Of a DNA stretch of 64,000 nucleotides, positions 22,223 through 33,184 are shown piece by piece (within the stretch, counting starts at the first letter, position 1; the number at the start of each line of letters is the position of its first letter). Under the pieces are notes generated by a model. It did not search any database. It saw nothing but the letters and a program-made list of their open reading frames with translations, and had not been told where the DNA came from. The position numbers and the translations under genes were made by a program. The stretch comes from Plantago ovata (taxonomy: Eukaryota > Streptophyta > Magnoliopsida > Lamiales > Plantaginaceae), in NCBI GenBank assembly GCA_028274465.1, contig CM051456.1, positions 63,722,753-63,786,752 on the forward strand, given 5' to 3'.

Positions 22223-23354
22223 CTCAATTAATCAAATAAATTTGTTTTTAGCCAAAGGCAATTCACAACTACAACGAAAACCTAGGTACGTACTGTAGAA
22301 GTAAAATAACCTCGAGTGTCGATCTCTAAGGACTATAACTAGCTTTATCTAATCTAACTTAAACTATAAACTCAACAAACGACTTAGCACAGATTTTCTT
22401 ATCAATAATAATGGAAGTTAGCGATAGTATGATCATTCAAAGCATCAGGTTAATAGTAATGCATGAAGTACTTGAACGTTTGCATAGAAATCTAAGATCC
22501 TGAATTGTCCAATGTGTTCCGTGCAATTCAACACTACGAAGATAGAGGGCTTAAATAGATCAAAGAAATAAAACAATAAGTCAAGTCTAAATCGCGTTAC
22601 AACCACTCATGCATAATCAAGAACCCTGGCTAAGAAATCACATACTATCACCAACGATAGATTTAGCTACTCATAGATAAATTGCAATCAACAAGAATCA
22701 AAGCAAGATTGAATGAAAACATGTTGAAAGAAATAAATAAAAGTAGAAAAATCGTGAGATACAAAGTTACCACCGAAGGTTGTCAATCTCCGAAGAATTG
22801 CTAACTCACAAGCAAGAATTGATAAACAACGAGGTCCAATTGCTATGCTTAATCCTCCAAATTGATAAGAAAAAGAGTCTCCTATGCTAAGAATTCCCAG
22901 AACAGGCTCTGGAAAATTTGTCTCTCAAAATAATGTGAATAGGTATGAAAAACGTAGAGAATGGGCAAACATATATATAGCTTTCGGAAACACACGCGAC
23001 GAACCGCCCCAGACGCCGAGCGATTAGCCTGGTACGGTGCGATTCGCCCCTCGGCCCAGGCGATTCGCCTGGGACATCCAGATCAATTTCAGCGAGATTT
23101 TAGTCTTCTTTTCCTTTTCGGACTCGGATTTTGCCTTCTAGTGACCTTTAAGCCTTGAAACTCGTCCCCTAGGACTCAAATCTCATCCGAAACCTTCTAG
23201 ATACTCCACGAATGTCCTCGAAACACCAAAACCTCGTCCACTTCATCAATATTGCCCATAAAAACACATTTTTCACCTAAAACCTGACAAATGCAAAGAA
23301 AAGGGAAACGTGACACTATTCTAATAAAATGCACTAAAATATAAGATAAATTAA

Positions 23355-23690
23355 CCTAGACAGGTTGCTTAGCAGACTTAGTCGAAGGTTTTACGCACCG
23401 AACTTGTGAGCATATTCGTAGTCCATGCATGTGTATTTGATTTCTACGACCGACCGTTTTCCAAACTTGATTACATCAATCTGATTTCATGCTTGGTTTT
23501 GTGCAAAACAATTTTCTCAAAACCACTTGAACTAGTTGACTGAATTAGCTTACGAAAACCTCAAACAAAGCCACGTTAAGTCCCGAGAGAACGACACTCG
23601 GGGACAACTTGTCATTGCACTCTAGTTTGTGTAGTGATAAGTGTTGTTTGGCTATTAAACAAATTTAATTGGTGAAAAAACGACTCATCA
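23355..23690 (+). repeat. D 5' LTR, second segment
   Basis: From ACCTAGACAGGTTGCTTAGC to CGACTCATCA it matches the last ~340 bp of the D 3' LTR (28700-29039). The middle of the LTR is missing, removed together with the outer end of C. Confidence 0.88.
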
Positions 23691-23693
23691 ATT

Positions 23694-23711
23694 TGGCGCC
23701 GTTGTCGGGGA
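23694..23711 (+). other. Primer-binding site of element D, tRNA-Asp
   Basis: TGGCGCCGTTGTCGGGGA, one change from the tRNA-Asp complement and identical to the site at 8363-8380. It lies three bases after the LTR. Confidence 0.88.
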
Positions 23712-23872
23712 CTTAACTCCTTTGGTTGGTGTTTTTGTTTTGGTTTTTTCAGCCAACATCTCTTCTTTGCCTTATTTCTTTCTTGATTGAATCGTGTGAA
23801 AGTTTTTGCGACACTAACGGGAACTAATCCTTGTCTGAGTGTTTTGTTGATTACAGTAGAATTTCAGGCAAG

Positions 23873-25597
23873 ATGGCTGAGCAACCATTGAAGTTGCTTT
23901 CAAAGGTTACGGTTGGGCCTAGTGGTCCAGCTGTTGTTCTCAATGATGCAACAAGGAATCTGGAACTTAAAGGTCACATGTTCCAGCAATTACCCAAGTT
24001 CTATGGCATGGACAATGAGGACGTCATTGGGTATTTGAATGACTTAGAGAATTTTGTGCTCTACTTGCCTAGACCGGATGCTAGAATTACTGATGATGAT
24101 TTGCGAATGAAGGTTTTCGCTATGGGAGTCGGGGATAGAGCGAAGGCTTGGTTGAGATCTTTAGAAGTTGGATCTTTGACCACATGGGCTCAAGTGTTTG
24201 AAAAATTTATGGATCGGTATTTTCCCGCTTCCAAGAATATGGATATGAAGAGACAAATCAACACTTTTGAGAAGAAGTATGATGAAGCCTTCCATGAGGC
24301 TTATGATCGGTTTAAGGGTTGCAATATCGGTGCCCACATCACGGCTTCGATAGAGGTCAAGTCATCCAATTCTTCTATAATGGTTTGCATCCGGGAGTTC
24401 AAGCACAAGTGGATATCATTTGTGGAGGAAGCATGGGAGAGTTGTTTCCGAGTCAAGCTCAAGCTAAATTGGATATAATGTATCGGAATTCTCAGAACCG
24501 GAATATAAGAGCCAAGGATCTTTCAAAAGAACCTAGAGAAGAACCTATAGCGGCTTTTAAAGAGAAAGTGGGTCGTGGTGATGACTATGAGCAAGGATCC
24601 GCCAATCAACGTCAACATGCCGAGGTAAACTACAGGGTACCCGGATATGCTCCATCTTCTTTGCTCGCCATGGTGCAAAGCTTGGTAGAAAAGACCGACA
24701 AGTTTATGGAATCGTATTACAAGAATCAGGCTATGAACGAGAAGCGGTTTGAGAACTTGGAGGCTAGTACTTCTTCTCTTAACAAGAAGTTGCAAGAGCT
24801 CATTGATAGAGGAGCTAGTCATGAGCAAGCGAAGCTTTTGGGTAATACCGAGAGAGCTATGGCCATCACGGTAGTGACTGATATTCCAGTTGAGATCACG
24901 GTCACAAAAGAAGGAGCACGAGTAGAAGGTGCCAAGTAGCAAGAAAATCTCTGAGCCTTGCGTTGCTAACGAGGAGCCTAAGTCCTCTATGGTTGAGGAA
25001 GAAGCTTCGCATATTGAAGAAGAAGGCTCATCGTTTGAAAATGAGATGGTGGAAGTACCCGCACTTGAGAGCTTCGATGTGGAAATCGGTCTTGGCACGA
25101 AGGATGGTATATTAGCTACACTGGACACGGGAGCTGGAGTCAATGTCTTGCCGATGAACGTGTATGAAGAGTCCCGGTTGACTGGTTTGAAGCCAATGAA
25201 AGCTATGGTTCAACTTGCTGACGAGTCTATGAGGAGACCTTTGGGAGTTCTCGAGGACTTGGTTGTGAGAGTTGCCGGAGTTGAGGTGAAGACGAGCTTC
25301 ATTGTTATGCCAACTTCGAAAGCCAAGCTTAAGGATGTGGTCCTGTTGGGAAGAGCCTTTATGAATAAGGTACACATGGAGATTGACATGTACCGTCGTA
25401 CATGTAGTTTTGTGGTAAATGGCAAGCGACACATGTTGCAAGCCATTGTTAATTCATGTGTTGATAAGACTTGCACTAACAGACTTATAGTATACTTTGG
25501 TCCTCTATTTCTTCGTTCAAATGTGCAGGGATTTCACCGATTGAAGAGGGCATTGATGGGGAAGTCTAGTACCCAATATGAATTCAAGCCCAATTGA
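23873..25597 (+). pseudogene. gag-protease polyprotein of element D, frameshifted
   Basis: ATG at 23873 (MAEQPLKLL) is chosen because the open frame upstream has no other ATG and A/C-type gags begin similarly. The gag core has FQQLPKFYGMDNEDVIGYL, RAKAWLRSLEVGS and YFPASKNMDMKRQ. A frameshift near 24320 leads to the frame with CPHHGFDRGQVIQFFYNGL, which ends with a stop near 24937. A third frame starting near 24929 carries the retropepsin, with DTGAGVNVLPMNVY and VVLLGRAFMNK. No CCHC knuckle is visible between gag and protease, unlike elements A and C. The C-terminal RTCSFVVNGKRH parallels RTCTIEVDGK of the A-type. Confidence 0.8.
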
Positions 25598-27660
25598 GCC
25601 TTGAAGAGTCGAGCCAACGACATGTAAACAAAAGGTGCTTCTCGGGAGGCAACCCGAGGTGGTAAAGTGTTTTGCATTTAGTTAGTTTTCTTGCTTTCCA
25701 TTATTTTGCATTCGTCTTGGTCCAAAGGTTAGAAGAAATAGTGAAAAAGTGATGAATTCTGGTGTTCCGGTCAAGTGGACCGCTTGGGAACACCAAGCGC
25801 TTCGCCTGGAAAATCGGTGATTTCTACAAAACCACTAAAAATCCAAGCGGAGCGCTTGGCTGGTTCCAAGCGGAGCGCTTGTCCCAAGCGCTTCGCTTGG
25901 TTCCTACCAAGCGGCCCGCTTGGAATTCCTGTAGTTTTCAAAAACTACTGGAATTCCAAGCGAAGTGCTTGGATGGGGCCAAGCGAGCCGCTTGACAAGC
26001 GCTCCGCTTGGATCCCTCCAAGCGGTCCGCTTGGGCCCCAACTCCAGAATTCAATACTTTCGCGCTTTTTCTCCCACCTTGGAACCCCGTTTTCACTTGT
26101 TTCTTGAGTCCTTTCAGGTACTACTCAATTATAGGAGTTGGACACGAACCTTTATCTCAAGGAAGTGTACTTTCAATCCAATTTGTCCTTTCTAATCAAC
26201 TTTTCTTTGCTCGAGGACTAGCAAAAGTTTAGGTATGGGGAGGGGTCATTGGATTTTCAGTACTATGTGCTTATTTAGTTCGTGTATGCCTGTTATTAAC
26301 TCAAGTTCTTGTGATTTGTCGTGTTTTTAAAATTTTTGCATGCATATCATCCTTAGATTAGTTGTTGCACGTTGTTGTGTGGAGTCTATTGCCAAGTTTT
26401 TTCGAACTTTTTTATTGAGTAGACTAAGTGTTTATGACCATTGATCATATGTTGCATCGCTTTCCAAGTAGTTTGAGGCTTGTCTCGCTTGGTTTGTCAC
26501 ATTCACATGTGCACTAGTTAAGCTTAGTAGTCTCGACACCACCTCGAGTGATGTTTCTTCTACTGCGATTCACGATGGCCTTATAAAATGATGCATGTTA
26601 GAATCTATGGTTGTAACCCGTGTAATTATGTACGTAAGAGGCGAGAAGTTCTTCACCTCGATTAGAGATTGCCAAATGCCTAGGAAGGAGGTAGTGTGAG
26701 GTGTGTGATTCCTTGTGTTAAACCTATTCTATCGAATAGGTTTGGGGAGGGGGTTCCTTCGTTGTACTTGTTTTTCGTCTTTGAGTCATTGTAAAGTTTT
26801 CCTTTTTCATTTTGTTTCGTGTCCCAACCTATTCTTTCGAATAGGTTTGGGGAGGCGTCTTGCAAAGTTTGTCCTTTTTCTTTTCATCTTTGTGCTCAAA
26901 CCTATTCTCTCGAATAGGTTTGGGGAGGTGTTTTTGTCACTTAGTGCTGCTACTTGCCCCCATACATTAAAAAAAAAAGAAACAAAAAGAAAAGAAAAAG
27001 AAAAGAAAGAGAAAAACAAAAAAAATAAAAAGAAAAAGAATAAAGAATAAGACCCAAAAACAAAAGAAGGGTCGTTGCAAGCGAAAAAGCAACCTTGTAA
27101 AGTGTCAAGTGTCAGGTAAATATTTGTTCTTGTGAAGTTATCGAGTTGTAAATTCTATCTTTTCTTTCGTGTCGCCTTTGTCCAAGGCCTGTTCTTGACC
27201 ACCCTCGTCTTGCCATTCAAGAAGTGGTTGAAAGAGACTCATTCTTTGAGAGTCTGGGTAGAATAGGGGAGTGTTATCTTTTTAGGGAACCCTCCTTGGT
27301 TTGATGAGAGCCAGTATTGGTTCGCCCTCTCTTGAGGAAAAGTCTCGCTTGGTGCATAGTAGTAAGCCCTCGGTTTCATAGGCACGGGCCAATTGTAGTA
27401 TTATAATATGCATCATTGTGTCGTCACTGACCAGGTCCAGGTAGAGGATGTTACGAGAGACTCCTTTGTTTAACAAAGTACACATGAGAATGTGTATGTT
27501 CGCAATCGAGGCATTCTTCAACCTACTTGCATGTCATGCTCATATTGTCTTATTCATAAACACTTGGTAGATTCAATAGATTAGTTCACTTTACTTGACA
27601 TGAGACTCCTTTTTGTGTTGCATTTAGATTAGTTCGTTGCTCGAGGACAAGCAAGGGTTT
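25598..27660 (+). other. Long non-coding 3' region of element D
   Basis: After gag a conserved GGAGGCAACCCGA motif appears near 25640, as after gag in elements A and C. It is followed by the AAGCG/CGCTT palindrome array (separate entry) and then three hairpins of the form AACCTATTC-loop-GAATAGGTT at 26721-26742, 26826-26847 and 26899-26920, each followed by TTGGGGAGG. A purine-rich tract of about 80 bp lies at 26968-27050. No ORF2 and no gene. Confidence 0.65.
25770..26040 (+). repeat. Array of AAGCG...CGCTT palindromes after the D gag
   Basis: About ten units of CCAAGCGNNNCGCTTGG form occur in 270 bp, for example CCAAGCGGAGCGCTTGG, CCAAGCGCTTCGCTTGG and CCAAGCGGTCCGCTTGG. Units are irregularly spaced and differ in the centre while the arms stay complementary. 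The same words occur in the U3 part of D-type LTRs (14240-14365, 27995-28102, 40353-40474). Confidence 0.8.
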
Positions 27661-27673
27661 GGTTTGGGGAGAT
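27661..27673 (+). other. Polypurine tract of element D
   Basis: GGTTTGGGGAGAT lies directly before the 3' LTR at 27674. The same string is at 40016-40028 in the duplicated copy. Confidence 0.8.
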
Positions 27674-29039
27674 TGATGAACGTATTTTGACACGTTCATC
27701 TTGTCTTTTTTACCTTCTTTTGCTATCTTTTTGCTTAGTTTTTGGTTATTTTTGTAGAATAGTGTCACATTTTGTGTTTTCTGCATTTCCAGGCACTTAG
27801 GAACGAAACGGCGTTTTTGGAGCTAAAAACGAGCTTTTTTGATGGAAAATGGCCCCGTTGAAGTTCCTTGATCTCCATGGCTTTGTTCGTGAGTGTTTGA
27901 GCATCAATAAATGTTGAGAAGGACGAGTCCAAGGTATCCGAGGGCCGGTCGTGGGCAAAAGATTGAGTTTCAAGACAAAATTTTCCCAGGAACCAAGCTA
28001 AGCGCTTCGAGGAAGTGAAGCGGAGCGCTTCAATTTTCAGTAGCCAAGGATTCTGGAACAGCAGCCAAGCGAACGCTTGGCTGCCCCCAAGCGAAGCGCT
28101 TGGCAGCAGTTACGTTTTCGGATTTCACCTTCAAGAGACAGATTTTCAGTTACTTTACACAACTTTGGACATTGGCAAACATTTCGGGAGAGCTTCTTAG
28201 CCCCAATTTCAGAGAAACTCAGATTTATATTGTATTTAGCTTTGGATTGAAGGATTTGGCATAGAATTCATCCTTCGTTTCATCTACGGAGAGGTTTTCA
28301 TCAATACCCACTGATTAGTGACAGCTTTGGTGGTAACATTGTATCATTATCTCTTGTCTAGTAGTTTGATTTGATGTATTCTGATTGTGATTCATATGAT
28401 TTAATGTCTATGTTGATGAATATGAGTAGCTAAACTCCTTGTGTTTGTGGTAGAATGTAGAATATGCATGCTATCGATTACGTTTATGCTTACATGAGAT
28501 TGTGATTCAATCTTGCTGCAAATTACTTCATATGATTCGTAGTTGCCTATAAAATATATTCGAATAGAGTATGTGACAAACTCGTGGTCAGTGAAAGCTA
28601 TAGGATTGTATGTTAGTGATTTGCAGCATGCTAGATAAATGGTGTCCGTGACAAGCACCTCAAAAGTATTGATAATGGTCTTTTATGACGTGTGCCTTGA
28701 AAGTTACCTAGACAGGTTGCTTAGCAGACTTAGTCGAAGGTTTTACGCACCGAACTTGTGAGCATATTAGTAGTCCATGCATGTATTTGATTTCTACCAC
28801 CGACCGTTTTCCAAACTTGATTACATCAATCTGATTTCTTGCTTGCGTTTGTGCAAAACAATTTTGTCAAAACCACTTGAACTAGTTGACTGAATTGCCT
28901 TACAAAAACCTCAAACAAAGCCACGTTAGGTCCCGAGAGAACGACACTCGGGGACAACTTGCCATTGCACTCTAGTTTGTGTAGTTATAAGTGTTCTTTG
29001 GCTATTAAACAAATTTAATTGGTGAAAAACGACTCATCA
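27674..29039 (+). repeat. D 3' LTR
   Basis: 1366 bp from TGATGAACGTATTTTGAC to CGACTCATCA, with palindromes at about 27995-28102. Followed by the target duplication ACTGA. Confidence 0.9.
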
Positions 29040-30244
29040 ACTGACTGCTTGCTGAAATACATATGTGACCTCCTTGCTGAAAGTACTTGCCGATTAAGAA
29101 ATACATAGTGACATCTTAAGGAACAAAGCCTTAGAATTTAAAATTCAAACGGCTCCCTCCCTTGATTCACTATAAATAGAGGTCATTCGACAAAGAGTTG
29201 AAGTGTGTCAACAACGTGATCAAACTCTCATTTGTGCTTAAACACTCAATCTTCCATACTCTTTACTGCCTATTGATCCGTTCCAAGGATTAAGCTTGAA
29301 ACAAAAGCTACTTGTGAAGAAGTAGAACATTCACGGCTAAGAAATTAGTTAAGTGTTCTTTCTTTCGAACAAGAACAAGCCTTGACACCAGAAACAACTT
29401 AACTTGTTTACTGAAAAGTATTCCAAGTTGTGTTTCTTTAGATAACTTGTTATAGCTGAAAAAGTTATACTCAAGTCATCTCATCCCAACCTCTCTAACT
29501 GATAAACACCCTTTTTCAGGCGTGAAATTCAGGGGGAATTAATCAAGCATAGTTTTGCTGATTAAGTGTCCCAATTTTGGTGGAGAACAAGGTTTCGTTC
29601 TCTAGTTAGGTCGGAAACGAAGCAAGTGTGCTTTGGTTTCTGAAGAATCATTATAGATAGGTGTTGTAAGGAACCTCAAGCTTATCTTAGTGGATTCAGT
29701 CCTAGAAAGGACAGAGTGGATTAGTTGAGAGATTACGCCACTCTCAGATACCACTATAAAAGTGTTTGTGTGATTTACTTTACCGCATTTAGTTTTCAGC
29801 AAGCTTTACTTTTTGTACACTGCCACTCTACTTACTTGCTGAAACTAGCACTCTCTGAAAAGCACTTATTGTATAAAGACTTCCGCACTCTGTTTTTAAA
29901 GTACCAGCAAAACTCGTTACTGAAAAGTAACTAGTACTTCCGGAGAAAGTTAAATATCAGCAAACTCATTACTGAAAAGTAATGAGTTTACTTGCTTACT
30001 TGCTGAAACTAGCACTCTCTGAAAAGCACTTATTGTATAAAGACTTCCGCACTCTGTTTCTAAAAGTACCAGCAAAACTCGTTACTGAAAAGTAACTAGT
30101 ACTTGCTGAGAAAGTTAAGTATCAACAAACTCATTACTGAAAAGTAATAAGAACTTGCTGAGAAAGTTTTTAAACGACGAAAGTTTGAAACGACTATTCA
30201 CCCCCCCCCCTCTAGTCTTTTCTTGTTGTTTAAAGGGACCAACA
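29040..30244 (+). repeat. E1 3' LTR, second segment
   Basis: After the ACTGA duplication the LTR text resumes (CTGCTTGCTGAAATAC). A TATA box, TATAAATAG, lies at 29171-29179. A tandem repeat of about 163 bp lies at about 29837-30160. The end, TTTAAAGGGACCAACA, is at 30244. A deletion relative to the second copy (41461-41590) lies near 29090. The next bases are not a primer site but antisense env-like coding sequence, so this is a 3' LTR. Confidence 0.85.
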
Positions 30245-32180
30245 AGAAGAAACATCTAGCCCTGGTCATGAATAGGTCCCCTGACGTGTTGGAGTTGTCA
30301 TCAATCTCCATTTCCATTTGCTCGCTTAGGTCAGTCAGCACCAGTTGGACTTTGTCAATAGATGTTATTGGTGAACTTGGTCTAACATTCTCAACATCAT
30401 GAGATGCGTCGTCGAATGATTTTTCTTGTTGAGTTTCAGCATACTCTTGGACTTGAACTGTTGCAGTTTCAGCAACTGGTTCGTCAGTAGTTGCAGCTTC
30501 AGCAACTTGTTGGACTTGACTAGTTGCTATTTCAGCAACTGTCTCTTGTATTTATGTTGCTTTGCTGGCAACATTCTCAGCAAGTGCAGCCTTTCTGAGG
30601 TCTGCATCAATGTCACTTGCTGGTTCCAGAGTTGTATCATCAAGATTATCTACAATGTAGACATCTTCTATTCTTTCTAAGGCAGGATTTTCGTTTCCAC
30701 TGCCTTTTGGTCTTGCTTCAGTAGATGGATCCAAGTTAATTGGATTTGTGAAGGCTTCTTCAAGCACTTGAGCAACATCTACTACAGTGGTTTGCTTTTC
30801 AGCAACCACTGGATTATCATCATCCTGTATGACATGGATGACCGACACGGATTTTCTTGCCGTTGTTTTCTTTCTTGGGAAAATGGTCTTTGTCCTTTCC
30901 TTCTTAGGAATAGGATCAGCTGATGAAGCTGCAGTCTGAGTATCACCATCAGGTTTCCTCTTTTTCTTTGATCTTTTGTTGGGTGCATTTGTATCAGCAA
31001 CCGCAGCAGTATAAGTAGCAGTCTCAGCAACATTTGCAGCTGATGCATTCCTAGACTGTTTGGAAGTTTCAACAATATTTGCAGCTGTTGCATTCCTAGA
31101 CTGGTTATCAGTCTCAGCAACATTTGCAGTTGTTGCTTTCCTTGACTTCTTGTCAGCAGCAGTCTCAGCAACATTTGCAACTGTTGCTTTCCTTGACTGC
31201 TTATCAGCAACCTTGGGTCCATTCAGATTGTCGAAAGCTCTTCCCACATTGCATACTGATTTCTTAATCGGCAATGGGTTTCTCAGCTGAATCTGGTAAT
31301 GTTCAAGGATGTAGCATATTTTCAGGCCATACGTCACCGGAAGTGAAGGTGAGACAGTGTTGTCTTCAACCTTGACCCTAAACTTTGTAACACAATCAAC
31401 AAGTCTGTTGAAAATGTACTTAGCCCAGTTGATGTCTGTTTTGCTTTCATAGATATGCATCAGCAATGGCCATCTTCTCAGGCCTACTTGGTCTATTCCT
31501 CCAACTTGGGAGTCTACAACTTTGATTAGTAGCAATGCTACTAGACCAAGTGAATGGCAGAGATGCTTCCTTTTTGTGTGCTTATTCCATGTCATAGGAG
31601 CAATCTCTCCTTTCTTCATCCTTTCATTTCTGACATCACTGTAGAAAGATTCTATTTCTTCATCACTGGCAGTGATGTCATCTTCAGTTCCAGTAGTTGG
31701 AATCTGAAAGATGTTTGCTAAGTCAATCCATTTCAGGATGATTTGCTTTCCTTGAACGGTTGTAGAAATCACTTTTTCAGTGATTCCTTGTCCATCAGTA
31801 AGGGTCTGGATTTCTGCATTGTTGTAGAATTCCATAGTGTCCAACATGCTCACTTTCTTAGTGCGAGCACTGATGAAGAAAAGTAGGCCTTGCTGATTTA
31901 TGTAATTCAACGCCTCAAGATTTTCTTCATCCAGTTCTTGTTCATAGAAGTATCTGATATACTTCTCTTTGGCAAATCCACCCCATTCCATCATCTGCTC
32001 ACACTTTTCAGCGTTGAGATATGCAGAAGGCATGAGTCTTTCTGTAATACGGTCGTTTCTCAATACGATTTTCACCTTGTTTTTCGACGGAGTTGATACC
32101 GGAGTAGGAGCAGTGCTTTTTCCAGCACTGTCTGCCTTTGAGGACTTGGTGTTCTTAGATGATTGTCTCTTGGGAGCCAT
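30245..32180 (-). pseudogene. N-terminal half of an env-like accessory ORF (E2, copy 1)
   Basis: ATG at 32180 gives MAPKRQSSKNTKSSK, a basic start. A globular-looking region of about 300 residues follows (KEKYIRYFYEQEL, ILKWIDLANIFQIP, WNKHTKRKHLCHSLGLVALL, GGIDQVGLRRWPLLMHIYESK). Next come four tandem repeats of about 15 residues around SRKATVANVAET, a nuclear-signal-like KRSKKKRKP, and an acidic Ala/Glu-rich tail. A TAA at 30552-30554 interrupts it where the second copy has Lys; the frame then continues to 30245. There it meets the end of the E1 LTR. It lies downstream of pol, as the env-like ORF of SIRE/Maximus copia elements does. No signal peptide or clear membrane segment is visible, so an envelope role is not supported. 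Confidence 0.6.
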
Positions 32181-33184
32181 CTCTTATATAGTATGTAAGG
32201 TTGGGGGAGTACGAAAAAGAGACTTTCTTTTTGAAAACGGAGGTACAGTAATTCAGAGCACAGGCTAGGGAATTTTATTTTTTTTTTGCAGAGAAAGGAA
32301 ATGTGAGTTAAAGAATTTTGTCTTTCTCTAACTCTTCATTTATATGGTATCTCTGTTATGTGAGAAGCTGAATGGTTTTGAGCTCTCAGCAAGGGAAAAA
32401 CAGAGATTCAACGAGTTAGTGGAGCCTTTACATTAAATGCATAGTGGTCCACTAACACGAAACCGTCAGAGCATGCTTTCTATTTGTAATATTAACCGTT
32501 AGATCATCAACTGCTTTAAAATCAATGGCCACGATTGTATTTCATGTCATGATTTACAACGAGTTTACCCGTGCCACGATTAACGCCACAATTGATTTTA
32601 CCTTGATTCACGGGATTTGATCTCTTTTACTTCAAAGATAATTGCTTGCTGAAGTATACAAGAATCTTTTCAGCAATTTTAATCCTTCTGACTTTAGCAA
32701 ATACTTTTTAAGTAAAAAGCCTTGTAGTTGCTGAACGTTCCCCTTTAATCAAATATCTCATTTTTCTTTGGGTCAATGATATTTCTGAGTTCCCGTCTCA
32801 GTAAATCCTTTTATATTGAGATATTTTTAGATAAATTCTCTTTTAGTGAGAAGCAATCTTGCTCTTTGCGGAGTTCCCATCTCAGATTTATCTTTTGATA
32901 CTTGAATACCTGTTTTAGTATCCTTGATTGTCTGAATGCCAGTTTCAGCAATCTTTGAATTTTTCTTACTTAGTACCCATTTCAGCAAGTGATCAAGTTT
33001 CCTAACAAATACCCGGTTTGAAGGAATTACTTGTTGAATGCCTGTTTCAACAAACATTTCATGTACAATCATCTCTTTTTAGAGGAATCAGTGGAAAGGG
33101 ACTTTTCAAGGAATGAATAATCCTTTAAGCAACCATTGGCTTGTTGAATACCCGTTGCAGCAATCCAATTAAATGCATCCCTTT
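32181..33184 (-). other. Region between pol and env-like ORF of E2
   Basis: Non-coding or decayed. It contains several TTCAGCAA words and a poly-T stretch near 32279-32288. A short open frame at 32827-33072 encodes repeats of Thr-Gly-Ile-Gln and looks like a degenerate tandem repeat, not a gene. Confidence 0.5.

Larger units (their letters stand above)
14366..23354 (-). mobile_element. A-type Athila-like element C, carrying gag-protease and ORF2
   Basis: Minus orientation: 5' LTR (about 23354 to 21404, containing Cassandra), tRNA-Asp primer site, gag-protease (21263-19106), spacer with a palindrome array, ORF2 (18005-17038), 3' non-coding region, and 3' LTR (15578-14366). It lies inside the 5' LTR of D. 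About 60 bp of its 5' LTR end and roughly 600 bp of the D LTR beyond are missing at the 23354 junction. It is the most complete A-type copy here, yet it lacks RT, RNase H and integrase. Confidence 0.85.
21404..23354 (-). repeat. C 5' LTR, split by Cassandra and truncated
   Basis: It starts on the plus strand with TGATGAACGAGATTGTCAGACTCAA, is interrupted by Cassandra at 21429-22222, then continues in step with the C 3' LTR. The outer end is cut at about 23354, where it switches to D-type LTR within the shared string ACCTAGA. TATATATAG lies near 22972-22980 and GGCGATTCGCC-type palindromes at about 22990-23075. Confidence 0.85.
13917..29039 (+). mobile_element. D-type Athila-like element D, with element C nested in its 5' LTR
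   Basis: It begins TGATGAATG at 13917 and ends CGACTCATCA at 29039. It is flanked by a perfect 5-bp target duplication ACTGA (13912-13916 and 29040-29044). E4 shows an undisrupted counterpart near 60497-60520 (GAGACTGCTTGCTTACTGAA). Contents in order: 5' LTR part 1, nested element C, 5' LTR part 2, tRNA-Asp primer site, damaged gag-protease, a long non-coding region, polypurine tract and 3' LTR. There is no RT, RNase H or integrase. Confidence 0.9.

Noticed and set aside
25770..26040. CRISPR-like array
   Set aside because: Units are short palindromes with irregular spacing and no uniform spacers, in plant DNA inside a retrotransposon.
30245..32180. True viral envelope gene
   Set aside because: Position matches the env-like ORF of SIRE-type elements, but I see no signal peptide, membrane anchor or glycoprotein features; it is called env-like by position only.
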